64,000 bases of DNA from CAYQNU01 sp964419055 (GCA_964419055.1 CAYQNU010000001.1:248001-312000), one strand, 5' to 3'; counted from the stretch's first letter, positions 26,701-35,342 are shown. Numbers and translations are program-made. Notes: a model not told the origin generated them from the sequence alone.

Positions 26701-29700
26701 TCAGCGTAAAGGCTGAACTTTGCGTTGCATTTATGGTTACCGAAGTATTAGCTGATCCGGGGCAACTACCTGGAGTGGTATAGGTGACAGTATACGTATT
26801 TGGTGTAGAAGCGGCTACATTTATGGCTCCTGTAGTTGCATTTAGACTTAATCCTGCAGGAGTAGCGCTAAAAGTACCTCCTGAAATTCCTGTTATTGTA
26901 GCAGTAATATTGGTACCATTTTGACATTGTGTATTTGAGCTTAAGGTAAATGAAGCATTTTCGGCAGTATTAACAGTGATTGCTAAGGTTTGAGCTGCTG
27001 AAGTACCACAAGAGTTGGTAGCTGTAACAGTTAATGTTCCACTTGAGGTGGGTGTAAAAGTGGTTGAAATTCCTGTTCCCGTTGGTGTTCCTCCACCAGT
27101 ATAAGCCCAAGTGTAAGACACCGCTGTGGGTACAGATGAAATCGAATACGTGTTTGATGTTCCGTTACAAATAGGTGTGGTGCCTGATATTGTTCCAGGA
27201 GTTGCTGGAGCATTATTGACGGTAACGGTAACCGATGCACATGTTGTTGTATTACAAGTTCCTGCGTATCTTACAAAATAAGTAGTTGTTACCGTTGGTG
27301 ATACTGTAATGGAATTGCCTGTTCCTGATCCTGTTCCGCCACAAGAACCTGTAAACCATTGCGCTGTTGCCCCTGTTCCGGCAGTTCCTCCACTTAAGGT
27401 TAATGTTGTTGAACCTCCTGAACATATTGTTGATGTTCCTGTAATGCTGGTTGGAGCAACACTTGGATTTTCTACTGTAACGGTTACTGATGCACACGTT
27501 GTCGTGTTACATGTTCCTGAATATCTTACAAAATAAGTAATCGTTGCTGTTGGTGATACCGAAATTGAATTGCCTGTTCCAACCAAAGTACCTCCACAAG
27601 ACCCTGAATACCATTGAGCTGTTGCACCAGTACCTGCTGTTCCTCCACTTAAAGTTAAAGTGGTTGAACTTCCTGAACATATTGTTGATGTTCCTGTAAT
27701 ACTTGTTGGAGCAACACTTGGATTTTCTACCGTAACGGTTACTGATGCACATGTTGTAGTGTTACAAGTTCCTGAATATCTTACAAAATAAGTAGTTGTT
27801 CCTGTTGGTGATACCGTAATTGAATTGCCTGTTCCAACTAATGTACCTCCACAAGACCCTGAATACCATTGAGCTGTTGCACCGGTTCCAGCCGTTCCTC
27901 CACTTAAAGTTAACGTTGTAGAAGCACCTGAACAAATGGTCGAAGTTCCACTAATTGAAGTAGGTGCAATACTTAATGTATTAACTGTTACGGTCAAAGA
28001 CGCGTCAGCTGTTGTATTACAAGTTCCTTCATATCTCACGTAATACGTGATAGTTGATGTTGGTGAAACCGTCACACTTGAACCTGTTCCTACAAATGTA
28101 CCTGTTCCATTTGGACCTGTATACCAATTGGCAGTTGCACCGGTACCTGCAGTTCCTCCGCTTAATGTTAAGGTTGTTGAACTTCCCGAACAAATGGTTG
28201 AGGTACCTGTAATCGAGGTCGGAGCTGTACTCGTTGAATTTACCGTAACAATTACAGAAGCACAACTGGTTGTGTTGCAGGTTCCTTCATATCTTACAAA
28301 ATAAGTAGTTGTTGATGTTGGTGAAACGGAAATTGAATTTCCTGTGCCAACAGCAGTTCCACCGCAAGACCCTGAATACCATTGTGCCGTTGCACCTGTT
28401 CCCGCAGTTCCACCACTTAACGTAAGTGTGGTTGACCCTCCTGAACAAATGGTTGAAGTACCCGTGATACTGGTTGGGGCAACACTGTTCGTGTTTATGG
28501 TAACAGTCGTAGTAGCTGTAGTTGAATTACAGCCAGCTACTTGCACGTAACATGAATAAACTCCACCCATTGCAGAAGTTGCAGATGGAATTGAAGGATC
28601 TTCACTGCTCGATGAAAAAGTGTTAGGACCTGTCCAAAAGTAGGTTGCCGAACCAATAGTATTGGCAGTTAAATTTATAGTTCCCCCCACACAAACAGGA
28701 GTATTACTTCCAATAGTTGGAGCAGCAGGACCAGGGTTTACTGTTATTGTAACGGCTGTTCTTGGACTTGCGCAAATTCCAGTTCCTGACGATACATAAT
28801 AGGTTGTATTAGATGAAAGTGCTGGTGTAGTATAAACAGCACCAGTAAAAAATGGTGCACCTCCAGAAGATGTTGTGTACCATTCATAAGGAGCGCCTGC
28901 CCCATTTGAAGCAGTCAAAGTTGTAGTTTGACCTGAACATATAGTTGTAACTCCAGTAATATCTGGTGGAAGAGTTGGGTGAAGTTGCCAAATCATATAA
29001 TTTGCACTTGTACCATTAATATTGTTGGCTTGATAATAGGCTCCTCCTCCAGGATTTACTGTAGGACCATTATCATAGTAACCATTTGCTGAAAAATAAA
29101 CTCTTGGGTTATCAGTTCGACCTGCAGCGCCTGGAATATAACTAAGATTGGATGCTAAAAATGATGACCATTCAGCAACAAAGTTAGTTGTATTAAATTG
29201 CATGATATAAGTTTGTTGGCCTGCAGCTAAATTGAATCCCCCAGACAATGGTATTGTTGTGGCTGTAATATGGTCGCATCTACCTGCAATATAAAATTTA
29301 TTACATCCCCCAAACGTTGCATCAAAAATTAAATCCCCATCTGTGCTGTTGTAATAATAGGTTGCATAATTCAAAGCTCCAGCCGTACTAAATCTTGCAA
29401 AATAAGCTGCATAATTCCAAAAAGAACCACTAGACCCAGCAAAACTTGGGTGTGTTGGAACCGTTTTAAAATATGCACCACCACCTGGATTTATGGTTGT
29501 TAAATTTGAGCTAGTCGTATTAAATAACATCACTAATTCATTTGTTGTTGGGTGCAATAAAATTTTTGCATATCCCCCTTGTTGCCCTCTTCTCGCATCA
29601 CTATTATTTCCGCCAAACAGAGTGTTCCAAACTAAAACACCAGATGCATTAAACTTTCCCAACATAACATCTGTTCCCCCTTGTGGAGTTGCCAAATAAT

Positions 29701-31195
29701 ATGCTCCAGCTAAATTCACTAATCTTTCATTTACTGGCGTACTTGAGCCAAACCAACTGGTTTCTCCAATAAAAAATAAATTATCAGCATTATCAAATAA
29801 ACACATATAATTTTCTTGAGGACTAGGACCTCCAAGATAAGTCCCCCAAATTTGGTTATAAGATGCATTGAACATAGAAAGAAAAACATCCTTACTACCG
29901 CCATTTGTTGCTTGATTAAAAGCTCCAGCCCTTGCAACAACAATTGGAGCATTAAAATTGTAGGCTTCTTGGATAATAGCTACTAAACCAGAATTACTAA
30001 TAGCAATACTTGGAGCATATCCACCACTTATTGATGTTAGGTGTAATAAAGCCCCATTTGTTATATTAAATCGGGCCCAAAATGGTTTATTAATGGTTGT
30101 GTTATAATAACCTCCTCCATTTGTAAAAGGGGCTCCTGTTGATATAGCTTCTCCGACAATATGTAATTCGTTTCCTCTTGATGTTATTACCTCAGAACCA
30201 TATATATTATCTCCATCGCTACCACCTAAATAGGTGCTCCAAAGAAGTGAACGATTTTGATCAAATTTTGCAATATATAAATCAGCATTACTATTATAAT
30301 TTGCAGTATATGCTGGAACACCTGGGTTGGTTACTGGGTAGTTTCCTGCAGCGCTATATACTTGACCATAAATGAAAAAATTACCATTGGCGTCTAGATG
30401 ATTAGAACTATAATCTAAAGCTGCGGTAGTGGCAGCGGTACCGTTAAAATAGGTTGCCCATTCTAAAACAGGGTCAATTGTTAGCGTATTATATTCTGCA
30501 TTTGAAGAAATAAAGGAAATTATACTATCTTGATCTAAACTGTATTTTATATCAACAACCTCGCTCTTGTTACCGTTAATAAATGAAAGAGGAATTTCCT
30601 CCTTTAAATTTTCAAAGTCTGTCTTAATTATAATTTTTCCATTTTCTAAAATAATATTTTTTGCACCTAAATATTTTATTTTAATATCCGCAATATTTGC
30701 GCCCTTGTGTAAGATAAAATCATACTTAATTCCAGTTGGTAAATGATAAAAAACTAAATCAACATTATTATAAATGTTTTTGTATTTAATTGATTCATAA
30801 GAGCCCACATCTCTAATTCCATTTCTTTTGCTTAAATAAAAATGGATATCGCCATCTAATTTAGCGCCTTTTTCTATTTCAATATTAGAATTTGCACCGA
30901 TAAATTCCATATCTAATCGATGTGTAGTAGCTCCTCTTAGTTTTTTTATACTATCTAGACCTTTTTTATCATTTTCGTACAACTTTTCGTTTATACTTTC
31001 TATATCTGTAAAAGTATAAACTAGCTTGTTATCTAAAAAATAAATAGCAGAATTTTGTATTTCGTAATAATATTTGACATCAGGTCGAAAGTTTTCCTCT
31101 TTATCCAAAACCTGCCCCTTGTTTTCAACAAACTGAGCATGAAATGCTCCAACAAAAATTAAGCTTGATAAAATCAGTGTAGATAAAATTTTCAT
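23753..31195 (-). CDS. Giant T9SS-exported repeat adhesin with gliding-type C-terminal domain
   Basis: From ATG 31195 the product is about 2,480 residues. A signal peptide (to AFHAQ) is followed by a DUF7948-like domain (FVENKGQVLDKEENFRPDVKYYY) and SBBP-type repeats (LLWSTYLGGSDGDN). Ig-like repeats fill the middle, and the end is a type-B/CHU_C sorting domain (GGYTPNGDNINDIFVIQGL ... NRWGSIVYSAKPYNNDWDG). Five 85-residue repeats, then nine of about 80 residues, make up much of the body. It resembles SprB-class adhesins moved or displayed by T9SS. A TTG nine bases upstream is in frame but unneeded. The promoter is strong and well placed. Confidence 0.93.
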   Translation of the reverse strand: MKILSTLILSSLIFVGAFHAQFVENKGQVLDKEENFRPDVKYYYEIQNSAIYFLDNKLVYTFTDIESINEKLYENDKKGLDSIKKLRGATTHRLDMEFIGANSNIEIEKGAKLDGDIHFYLSKRNGIRDVGSYESIKYKNIYNNVDLVFYHLPTGIKYDFILHKGANIADIKIKYLGAKNIILENGKIIIKTDFENLKEEIPLSFINGNKSEVVDIKYSLDQDSIISFISSNAEYNTLTIDPVLEWATYFNGTAATTAALDYSSNHLDANGNFFIYGQVYSAAGNYPVTNPGVPAYTANYNSNADLYIAKFDQNRSLLWSTYLGGSDGDNIYGSEVITSRGNELHIVGEAISTGAPFTNGGGYYNTTINKPFWARFNITNGALLHLTSISGGYAPSIAISNSGLVAIIQEAYNFNAPIVVARAGAFNQATNGGSKDVFLSMFNASYNQIWGTYLGGPSPQENYMCLFDNADNLFFIGETSWFGSSTPVNERLVNLAGAYYLATPQGGTDVMLGKFNASGVLVWNTLFGGNNSDARRGQQGGYAKILLHPTTNELVMLFNTTSSNLTTINPGGGAYFKTVPTHPSFAGSSGSFWNYAAYFARFSTAGALNYATYYYNSTDGDLIFDATFGGCNKFYIAGRCDHITATTIPLSGGFNLAAGQQTYIMQFNTTNFVAEWSSFLASNLSYIPGAAGRTDNPRVYFSANGYYDNGPTVNPGGGAYYQANNINGTSANYMIWQLHPTLPPDITGVTTICSGQTTTLTASNGAGAPYEWYTTSSGGAPFFTGAVYTTPALSSNTTYYVSSGTGICASPRTAVTITVNPGPAAPTIGSNTPVCVGGTINLTANTIGSATYFWTGPNTFSSSSEDPSIPSATSAMGGVYSCYVQVAGCNSTTATTTVTINTNSVAPTSITGTSTICSGGSTTLTLSGGTAGTGATAQWYSGSCGGTAVGTGNSISVSPTSTTTYFVRYEGTCNTTSCASVIVTVNSTSTAPTSITGTSTICSGSSTTLTLSGGTAGTGATANWYTGPNGTGTFVGTGSSVTVSPTSTITYYVRYEGTCNTTADASLTVTVNTLSIAPTSISGTSTICSGASTTLTLSGGTAGTGATAQWYSGSCGGTLVGTGNSITVSPTGTTTYFVRYSGTCNTTTCASVTVTVENPSVAPTSITGTSTICSGSSTTLTLSGGTAGTGATAQWYSGSCGGTLVGTGNSISVSPTATITYFVRYSGTCNTTTCASVTVTVENPSVAPTSITGTSTICSGGSTTLTLSGGTAGTGATAQWFTGSCGGTGSGTGNSITVSPTVTTTYFVRYAGTCNTTTCASVTVTVNNAPATPGTISGTTPICNGTSNTYSISSVPTAVSYTWAYTGGGTPTGTGISTTFTPTSSGTLTVTATNSCGTSAAQTLAITVNTAENASFTLSSNTQCQNGTNITATITGISGGTFSATPAGLSLNATTGAINVAASTPNTYTVTYTTPGSCPGSANTSVTINATQSSAFTLSSGTVCQNGANVTATITGVAGGSFSSTAGLSLNTTTGAINVLTSTPNTYNVTYTSPGPCASSTVQSITINAPDNATFSYSGGTFCTTGTNPTPTITGLAGGTFTATPAGLSINASTGAINLAASTVNSYVVTYTTNGTCPNTATANINITNAPSAVFSYSGTPYCSNSGTANVTFGSGAGGGVFSATPAGLSLNTSTGAINLAASTPNTYTVTNFIAAASGCAAATETTTITINAAESANFTMSSAAQCQNGTDISATITGTTGGTFTATPAGLSINASTGAIDVSASTGGTYTVTYTTPGTCSDAQNTTVTITTADNASFTLSSASVCQNGTDVTASISGTVGGTFSSTPAGLSLNTANGAIDVSASTPGTYDVTYTTAGTCLSASTVVITISATDNASFAYTGTTFCSSGTNPTPTITGLTGGTFTATPAGLSLNASTGEITLATSTINNYVVTYTTNGSCPTTSTATINITNSPSAAFTYSSASICGGSGTAAVSFPMGASGGVFSATPAGLSINASTGEIDLSASSPNTYTVTNFIAASGGCATATDNFVVTILPADDASFTFPAVSACQSLATYTPTISGTSGGSFTSSPAGLLINATTGVIDLENSTIGNYTITYTTGGTCPDTENVSLEVLSSPIAPTVSVDNSVVCAGDPVIISATGSGGGVSYSVFSSLTGGTTLGTTPLTVNPTTPTNYYVEAFGTNGCGNIGGRQLVTVTVNPLPTVSAGADQTICPSESATLTATGTGSFVWSTTETSASITVTPAITTTYTVTLTDGNSCSNSANVVVTVQSIGGSLTANDDAFNGFSGIVYIFDITSNDLNATSPSIISGPLNGTATINASNNLVYTSNPNYVGTEVITYTICDAFCANICDTAIVTITVSREVVIEVPGGYTPNGDNINDIFVIQGLDQYPNNELTIYNRWGSIVYSAKPYNNDWDGKSTGSGVIMGDYVTTGTYFYVLKLSEDQEPLKGSLEIKFN
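24787..26962 (-). repeat. Nine ~80-residue Ig-like repeats with a four-module super-period
   Basis: Nine in-frame copies share GGxFxxTPAGLSxNxxTGxI and a paired Cys. Copies 1/5/9, 2/6, 3/7 and 4/8 resemble each other most. For example, 3 and 7 share TGTNPTPTITGL, while 4 and 8 share GGVFSATPAGLS and NFIAA. The distance between equivalent positions of copies 1 and 5 is 969 bp, and between 5 and 9 is 972 bp. Confidence 0.85.
27206..28480 (-). repeat. Five tandem 255-bp (85-residue) repeats
   Basis: Five consecutive units begin APTSITGTSTICSG and end in a CxSVTVTV-type strand, each exactly 85 residues by my count. Units 3 and 4 are nearly identical at protein level. This is the most homogeneous block of the adhesin and the likeliest site for recombination or assembly collapse. 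Confidence 0.85.
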
Positions 31196-31217
31196 AGAAT
31201 ACAAATTAGGTTTGCAG

Positions 31218-31248
31218 CAAACTTACAAAAGGATTTTATACTTTCAAA
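31218..31248 (-). promoter_or_regulatory. Promoter of the adhesin-PorP-OmpA operon
   Basis: On the minus strand TTTG (31245-31248) and TAAGTTTG (31218-31225) are separated by exactly 19 bases, the ideal Bacteroidota -33/-7 layout. The predicted start of transcription leaves a leader of about 17 bases before ATG 31195. Confidence 0.75.
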
Positions 31249-31345
31249 CATTTTTTGTCTACTTTTTTTAGTGTACAACAATTATTTGTTGAAATAAAAA
31301 AAGCTTGTGTAGCGAAGGGAAATACTTCTTCTGTACTTTAGCTTT

Positions 31346-31846
31346 ATGAATGTTATTGACATTATCTTAATTATACCTATTCTTTGGTTTGGCTATCAAG
31401 GATTTACAAAAGGAATGGTGATTTCTATGGCAACACTATTAGCCTTAGGAATAGGAATATGGGCTGGTTTACATTTTTCAGACCTAATATCAGATATAGT
31501 AAAAACTTATATCAACGAAGAATATGAAAATTTGATTTCTTTCTCTATAATTTTTATCGGTGTAGTTATTTTAATAATGCTGTTGGGAAAGGTGTTAGAA
31601 AAAGGTGTAAACATGGCTCAATTACATATCCTCAATAAAATCGGAGGAGCAGTTTTTGGAGTTTGCAAAGTACTTTTAATTGCAAGTGTTGTTTTTATGA
31701 TTTTTGATGGTTACGATAGAAAATACTATCTTCTAGAAGAAAATACGAAAAAAGAATCTTTGCTTTATGAGCCCATAAAAAGTTTGGCTACTTGGATTAT
31801 CCCATCAATAGAAGATAGTGAAACATTTAAAAGTGTTGAAAAGTAA
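31346..31846 (+). CDS. cvpA: CvpA family membrane protein
   Basis: 166 residues with about four TM helices. It begins NVIDIILIIPILWFGYQGFTKGMVIS, the CvpA/colicin V production-protein signature, and includes KIGGAVFGVCKVLLIASVV. The role in colicin V export or cell-surface integrity is not settled. Divergent from the adhesin operon; TACTTTAG at 31334 is one base off a -7 consensus. Confidence 0.85.
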   Translation: MNVIDIILIIPILWFGYQGFTKGMVISMATLLALGIGIWAGLHFSDLISDIVKTYINEEYENLISFSIIFIGVVILIMLLGKVLEKGVNMAQLHILNKIGGAVFGVCKVLLIASVVFMIFDGYDRKYYLLEENTKKESLLYEPIKSLATWIIPSIEDSETFKSVEK

Positions 31847-31873
31847 AAGTTTACTAGCTTCAAAAAATGGGAA

Positions 31874-31905
31874 TAAAAAAAGCCGTGATGATTATCACGG
31901 CTCCT
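31874..31905 (-). terminator. Rho-independent terminator of the Ser/Thr-rich lipoprotein gene
   Basis: AGCCGTGAT pairs perfectly with ATCACGGCT around a 4-base loop. Read on the minus strand it is followed by T7, so it ends the convergent lipoprotein gene. Confidence 0.92.
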
Positions 31906-31926
31906 TATAAAGTATTTAACTTAAAA

Positions 31927-32610
31927 TTACTCTTGAGTTAATTTAATTGTTCTAGAAACAACAGATTTGTTAGTAGAAGATGTTCCGTTAGAAGTACTTG
32001 TACTTGTGTTGTTACCATCCCATTTCAATTCCATCTCTTTTCCTTTTGCAGTTACGATAGTGTATAATTCAACATTTTCACCTGTAGCATAAGTATCAGT
32101 GTTAGAAGAAACATCTGGAGTACCAGCAGTTCCACCAATTGTTATAGTTTGTGTGTTTGTTGAAGTTGAAGACAATACTGTGAAAGCAACTCTTTCATTT
32201 TTCTTAAATTCGTCAGCTTTGTTTTTACCAACAAAACTCCAAGTACCAGTTTCTGTTGAGGTGCTAACAACTGTTGCTGAACCTCCAGTAAAAGTAGTAA
32301 CGAATGTAACGTTTAATTCTCTTGTAAAAGTACCATCTTTGGCAATTGTCCAAGCCAATTTTTGAACAGTACCATTCATTGTTGTAGTTGTAGATGAACC
32401 ACCGCTTGGAGTAGATGTTGTTGTTTGAGTAATTGTAGTACCATCAGCAGTAGTTGTATTAACATCTACATCTCCATTACTTTGAGTGTCTGTAGAAGTT
32501 TCTGACCAACTAGAGATTTTCCACTCATTAGAAACTTTTCCTTTTTTACATGAAGCAACACTTCCTGCGATGAACATTACGCTTAAACCGTAAACCATTA
32601 ATTTTTTCAT
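31927..32610 (-). CDS. Thr/Ser-rich lipoprotein of unknown function
   Basis: 227 residues, lipoprotein signal with lipobox VASC then KKGK. More than a third of residues are Thr or Ser, with runs such as TTTSTPSGGSSTTTT. The WKISSWSET start and TGTWSFVGKNKADEFKKNERV middle recall lipocalin-like lipoproteins of Bacteroidota that measure variance in beta-barrel strands. No enzyme motif. It has its own promoter and terminator, so it is a single-gene unit. Confidence 0.7.
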   Translation of the reverse strand: MKKLMVYGLSVMFIAGSVASCKKGKVSNEWKISSWSETSTDTQSNGDVDVNTTTADGTTITQTTTSTPSGGSSTTTTMNGTVQKLAWTIAKDGTFTRELNVTFVTTFTGGSATVVSTSTETGTWSFVGKNKADEFKKNERVAFTVLSSTSTNTQTITIGGTAGTPDVSSNTDTYATGENVELYTIVTAKGKEMELKWDGNNTSTSTSNGTSSTNKSVVSRTIKLTQE

Positions 32611-32643
32611 TTTTGTATTTTTTAGTTTTTAAAAATTTGACTG

Positions 32644-32651
32644 CAAATGTA
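32644..32651 (-). promoter_or_regulatory. -7 promoter element of the Thr/Ser-rich lipoprotein gene
   Basis: The minus strand reads TACATTTG, an exact TAnnTTTG match 33 bases upstream of the ATG. Confidence 0.6.
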
Positions 32652-32760
32652 GAACAATTTCGATGTGGTTTAACATTTTTACTTTTAATTAACAATTTTT
32701 TAGGATTAACGACAATAATAATAGGATTAAAATTCATTACTCACCAATTAAAAATGATAG

Positions 32761-32768
32761 TAACTTTG
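32761..32768 (+). promoter_or_regulatory. -7 promoter element of the bacilliredoxin gene
   Basis: TAACTTTG is an exact TAnnTTTG match 36 bases upstream of the ATG at 32805. Confidence 0.6.
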
Positions 32769-32804
32769 TACTTTAATAATTTATAAAACAATAAAATAAA
32801 AAAT

Positions 32805-33215
32805 ATGTATCCACCAGAATTAGTAGCACCAATGAAACAGGAGCTAACCCAAAAAGGGTTTAAAGAATTATTTACTGCAGAAGATGTTGACAACGTGTTG
32901 AATGCTGAAGGCACTTCATTTGTAGTAATGAACAGTGTTTGTGGTTGTGCTGCTGCAAATGCTAGACCAGCAGCTATTATGTCCACATTAAATGAAAAAT
33001 TACCCACAAATTTGGTTACCGTTTTTGCTGGTGTTGATACCGATGCTGTGAATCAAGTGCGTAAATATTGTTTGCCTTATCCTCCTTCATCACCAAGTAT
33101 GGCATTATTTAAAAATGGCCAATTGGTTCATTTTATTGAAAGACATCATATTGAAGGAAGACCTGCTGCTATGATTGCTGAAAATATTACCGCAGCTTTT
33201 AATGAATATTGTTAA
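32805..33215 (+). CDS. BrxA/BrxB family bacilliredoxin
   Basis: 136 residues, thioredoxin-like. VVMNSVCGCAAANARPA holds the CGC active site of the YphP/YqiW family, and SPSMALFKNGQLVHFIERHHIEGR the cis-Pro side and conserved His-rich end. In Firmicutes these proteins remove bacillithiol from oxidised proteins. Some Bacteroidota also make bacillithiol, but no bsh genes are in the window. Monocistronic. Confidence 0.93.
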   Translation: MYPPELVAPMKQELTQKGFKELFTAEDVDNVLNAEGTSFVVMNSVCGCAAANARPAAIMSTLNEKLPTNLVTVFAGVDTDAVNQVRKYCLPYPPSSPSMALFKNGQLVHFIERHHIEGRPAAMIAENITAAFNEYC

Positions 33216-33230
33216 TTAAATTAAATGTAT

Positions 33231-33269
33231 AAAAAAGGGGGCATTATTAAGTTAATGCCCCTTTTTTTT
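33231..33269. terminator. Bidirectional terminator between the bacilliredoxin gene and gatC
   Basis: GGGGCATTA-type arm pairs with TAATGCCCC around a short loop, with A6 before and T8 after, so it can end both convergent genes. Confidence 0.9.
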
Positions 33270-33284
33270 GTAAATTATATAAAA

Positions 33285-33578
33285 TTATTCTATCACTTTT
33301 GGAATCTTGAAATAGGTAGAATCCTTTTTGGGTGCATTAGATAAGGCCTCTTTTTGAGTAATGTCTATTTTAGAGATGTCTTCTCTAAATGTGTTGTCTT
33401 CATCGGTCATGTGAATGAGTGGCTCAACCCCTTCCGTATTTATTTCGGCTAATTTATCTATAAAATTGAGCATGTTATTCATGTCCTTTATAATGCGTAA
33501 CTTCTCATCTCCTTCAAACTCTAATTTAGAAAGAGATGCAATTTTATCTACAATTTTATCATCAATAACTACCTTCAT
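33285..33578 (-). CDS. gatC: Asp-tRNA(Asn)/Glu-tRNA(Gln) amidotransferase subunit C
   Basis: 97 residues. DDKIVDKIASLSKLEFEGDE at the start, the central helix MNNMLNFIDKLAEINTEGVEPLIH, and FREDISKIDITQKEALSNAPKKDSTYFKIPKVIE at the end are standard GatC features. GatC stabilises GatAB, which amidates mischarged tRNA. gatA and gatB are not adjacent. It follows the acyltransferase gene by 10 bases. Confidence 0.95.
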   Translation of the reverse strand: MKVVIDDKIVDKIASLSKLEFEGDEKLRIIKDMNNMLNFIDKLAEINTEGVEPLIHMTDEDNTFREDISKIDITQKEALSNAPKKDSTYFKIPKVIE

Positions 33579-33588
33579 AATACTTCTG

Positions 33589-34314
33589 TTACAATGTTTT
33601 CAAACCCGACTGAATAGCCTTAAACGTTTGGTCACGCAAAGATAGCAATTCTGTTGTTGCATTTACTTCTATTAGCGTATGAATTTTTATTATCGCTTTT
33701 CCTGGTCTTCCTGGACCAAAAAAATCAGTATGGTCACTAAACAATTGGTAATTGTTTACAAAAGTAATTGGAACAATAGGAACTTTATGCTCTATAGCCA
33801 TGGAAAAAGCTCCATTTTTGAAACGCGACATTATTGGAGGGTTTTCAACCATTTTACCTTCGGGAAAGATAGCTATGCAACGACCACTTTTTATCGATTC
33901 ATTGGCTGCTTTAATACTATCACCAGCCAATTTTCTATTGTTTCTATGCACGGGAATATCAATACCTCTTTTGAAAAAAATATGGATCAATGGCCACTTC
34001 AGCAATTCAGCTTTGCCCATAAAAGCAAAATCGTGAGGAATGATTAAGAACATCACAATAATATCAAGGTAAGAGGCGTGATTAGCGCATACGACATAAG
34101 GACCTGTTTTTGGAAAATTTTCTTTTTGTTCGACATCAACTCTAATAAATGCCAAAAAACAAATGGTTTTTGCCCAAACCTTTTTAACTATTTTAGCTCT
34201 TTTTAATTTTTTTTCTCCACTTAAAGCGATCAAAAAATAGGGGTATAACACTATTCCGGAAACCATAAATACGATTCCAAAATACACTTTGTATAAAAAT
34301 CTAAAAATACCCAC
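33589..34314 (-). CDS. plsC: 1-acyl-sn-glycerol-3-phosphate acyltransferase (PlsC-like)
   Basis: About 241 residues. NHASYLD is the acyltransferase NHxxxxD motif, GKAELLKWPLIHIFFKRGIDIPVHR the substrate region, and IFPEGKM the FPEG motif. A hydrophobic N-terminal segment anchors it to the inner membrane. It makes phosphatidic acid for phospholipids. The longest frame begins at TTG 34335, but that codon lies within the -7 box (34333-34340). I therefore prefer GTG 34314, and the exact start is uncertain. Confidence 0.88.
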   Translation of the reverse strand: MGIFRFLYKVYFGIVFMVSGIVLYPYFLIALSGEKKLKRAKIVKKVWAKTICFLAFIRVDVEQKENFPKTGPYVVCANHASYLDIIVMFLIIPHDFAFMGKAELLKWPLIHIFFKRGIDIPVHRNNRKLAGDSIKAANESIKSGRCIAIFPEGKMVENPPIMSRFKNGAFSMAIEHKVPIVPITFVNNYQLFSDHTDFFGPGRPGKAIIKIHTLIEVNATTELLSLRDQTFKAIQSGLKTL

Positions 34315-34332
34315 AGCTTTTTTTAAGGATTG

Positions 34333-34340
34333 CAAAGGTA
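34333..34340 (-). promoter_or_regulatory. -7 promoter element of plsC-gatC
   Basis: The minus strand reads TACCTTTG. It overlaps the first possible TTG start of plsC, arguing for a start further downstream. Confidence 0.5.
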
Positions 34341-34384
34341 ATTAAATGGATGTAAGTTAAATGCTAAAAATCATTAGGATAACA

Positions 34385-35308
34385 TTAAAATTGATTGATA
34401 AACTTAATATTTCGCATCAATCCTTCATATTTGGTTCGCTTTACTGCAGAATTTTTGAATAACTCAGTAAACTTTTCTCTTTTCAATTCTTGCCAGTCCT
34501 TTGCATTCAATTTTAATAAATCAGGGTGTGGATTAAATTGAGGTTCGTTATGTAACAGAGCAAATCTATTCCAAGGACAGACCTCTTGACAAATGTCACA
34601 ACCAAACATCCAATTGTCAAAGGTTCCTTTCATTTCTTGAGGAATGGCATCTTTGAGTTCTATGGTAAAATACGAGATGCATTTACTTCCATCGACCATA
34701 TACGGTTGGATAATAGCTCCGGTTGGACAAGCATCAATACATTTAGTGCATGTGCCACAATAATCTTTTATTGGAACATCATAGTCTAAAGCAACATCCA
34801 CAATAATCTCCGCTAAGAAGAAAAAGGATCCATTATTTTTATTTATTAGATTGGTGTGTTTTCCTATCCAACCTAACCCAGAGTTTTTGGCCCAGACTTT
34901 TTCCAAAATGGGCGCAGAATCAACAAAAACTCTTCCTTCAATAACCCCATATTGTAAAGAAACTTCGGTTAATAGATTTTTTAATTTGTCTTTTATAACG
35001 TGATGATAATCCTTGCCATAAGCGTATTTAGATAGTTTTGGTGCATCTTCAACTTGTTTATTGTCTGTATAATAATTGTACAACAAAGAAATTACTGATT
35101 GAGCACCTGGAACCAAAATTCTTGGATCAAGACGCATATCAAAGTAATTTTCCATATACTTCATTTCACCATGCTGTTGGGTCTTGAGCCAATGCTCTAA
35201 TCTTGGCGCTTCTTCTTCCAAAAATCCAGCTTTTGAAACACCCACAAAGTCAAAGCCCAAATCAAACAATTTGGATTTTAGATGTTTTGTCAGCTGAGTT
35301 TTATCCAT
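34385..35308 (-). CDS. queG: Epoxyqueuosine reductase
   Basis: About 307 residues. Two [4Fe-4S] ferredoxin motifs, CGTCTKCIDACPTGAI and GCDICQEVCPWN, follow the DUF1730 half with RVFVDSAPILEKVWAKNSGLGWIGKHTNLI. QueG performs the last step of queuosine tRNA modification using a cobalamin cofactor. The longest frame starts at TTG 35323, but that lies next to the predicted transcription start; ATG 35308 fits the promoter and the family. Confidence 0.95.
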   Translation of the reverse strand: MDKTQLTKHLKSKLFDLGFDFVGVSKAGFLEEEAPRLEHWLKTQQHGEMKYMENYFDMRLDPRILVPGAQSVISLLYNYYTDNKQVEDAPKLSKYAYGKDYHHVIKDKLKNLLTEVSLQYGVIEGRVFVDSAPILEKVWAKNSGLGWIGKHTNLINKNNGSFFFLAEIIVDVALDYDVPIKDYCGTCTKCIDACPTGAIIQPYMVDGSKCISYFTIELKDAIPQEMKGTFDNWMFGCDICQEVCPWNRFALLHNEPQFNPHPDLLKLNAKDWQELKREKFTELFKNSAVKRTKYEGLMRNIKFINQF

Positions 35309-35327
35309 TTTTTGAATTATCAATGGA

Positions 35328-35335
35328 CAAATTTA
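35328..35335 (-). promoter_or_regulatory. -7 promoter element of queG
   Basis: The minus strand reads TAAATTTG, 19 bases upstream of ATG 35308. It lies in the 19-base gap and the very end of the preceding lipoprotein spacer, so queG can be expressed apart from the TonB-receptor unit. Confidence 0.5.
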
Positions 35336-35342
35336 ATCCAAT

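Noticed and set aside
27252..28265. Repeated frames in other reading phases of the adhesin, giving similar Asn/Cys/Arg-rich or Val/Pro-rich proteins.
   Set aside because: They are shadows of the 255-bp repeat; composition is unlike any protein in the window.
24787..28480. Regular repeats in the adhesin region as a CRISPR array.
   Set aside because: Periods of 240-255 bp are in frame and encode Ig-like domains; there are no short identical repeats with unique spacers.
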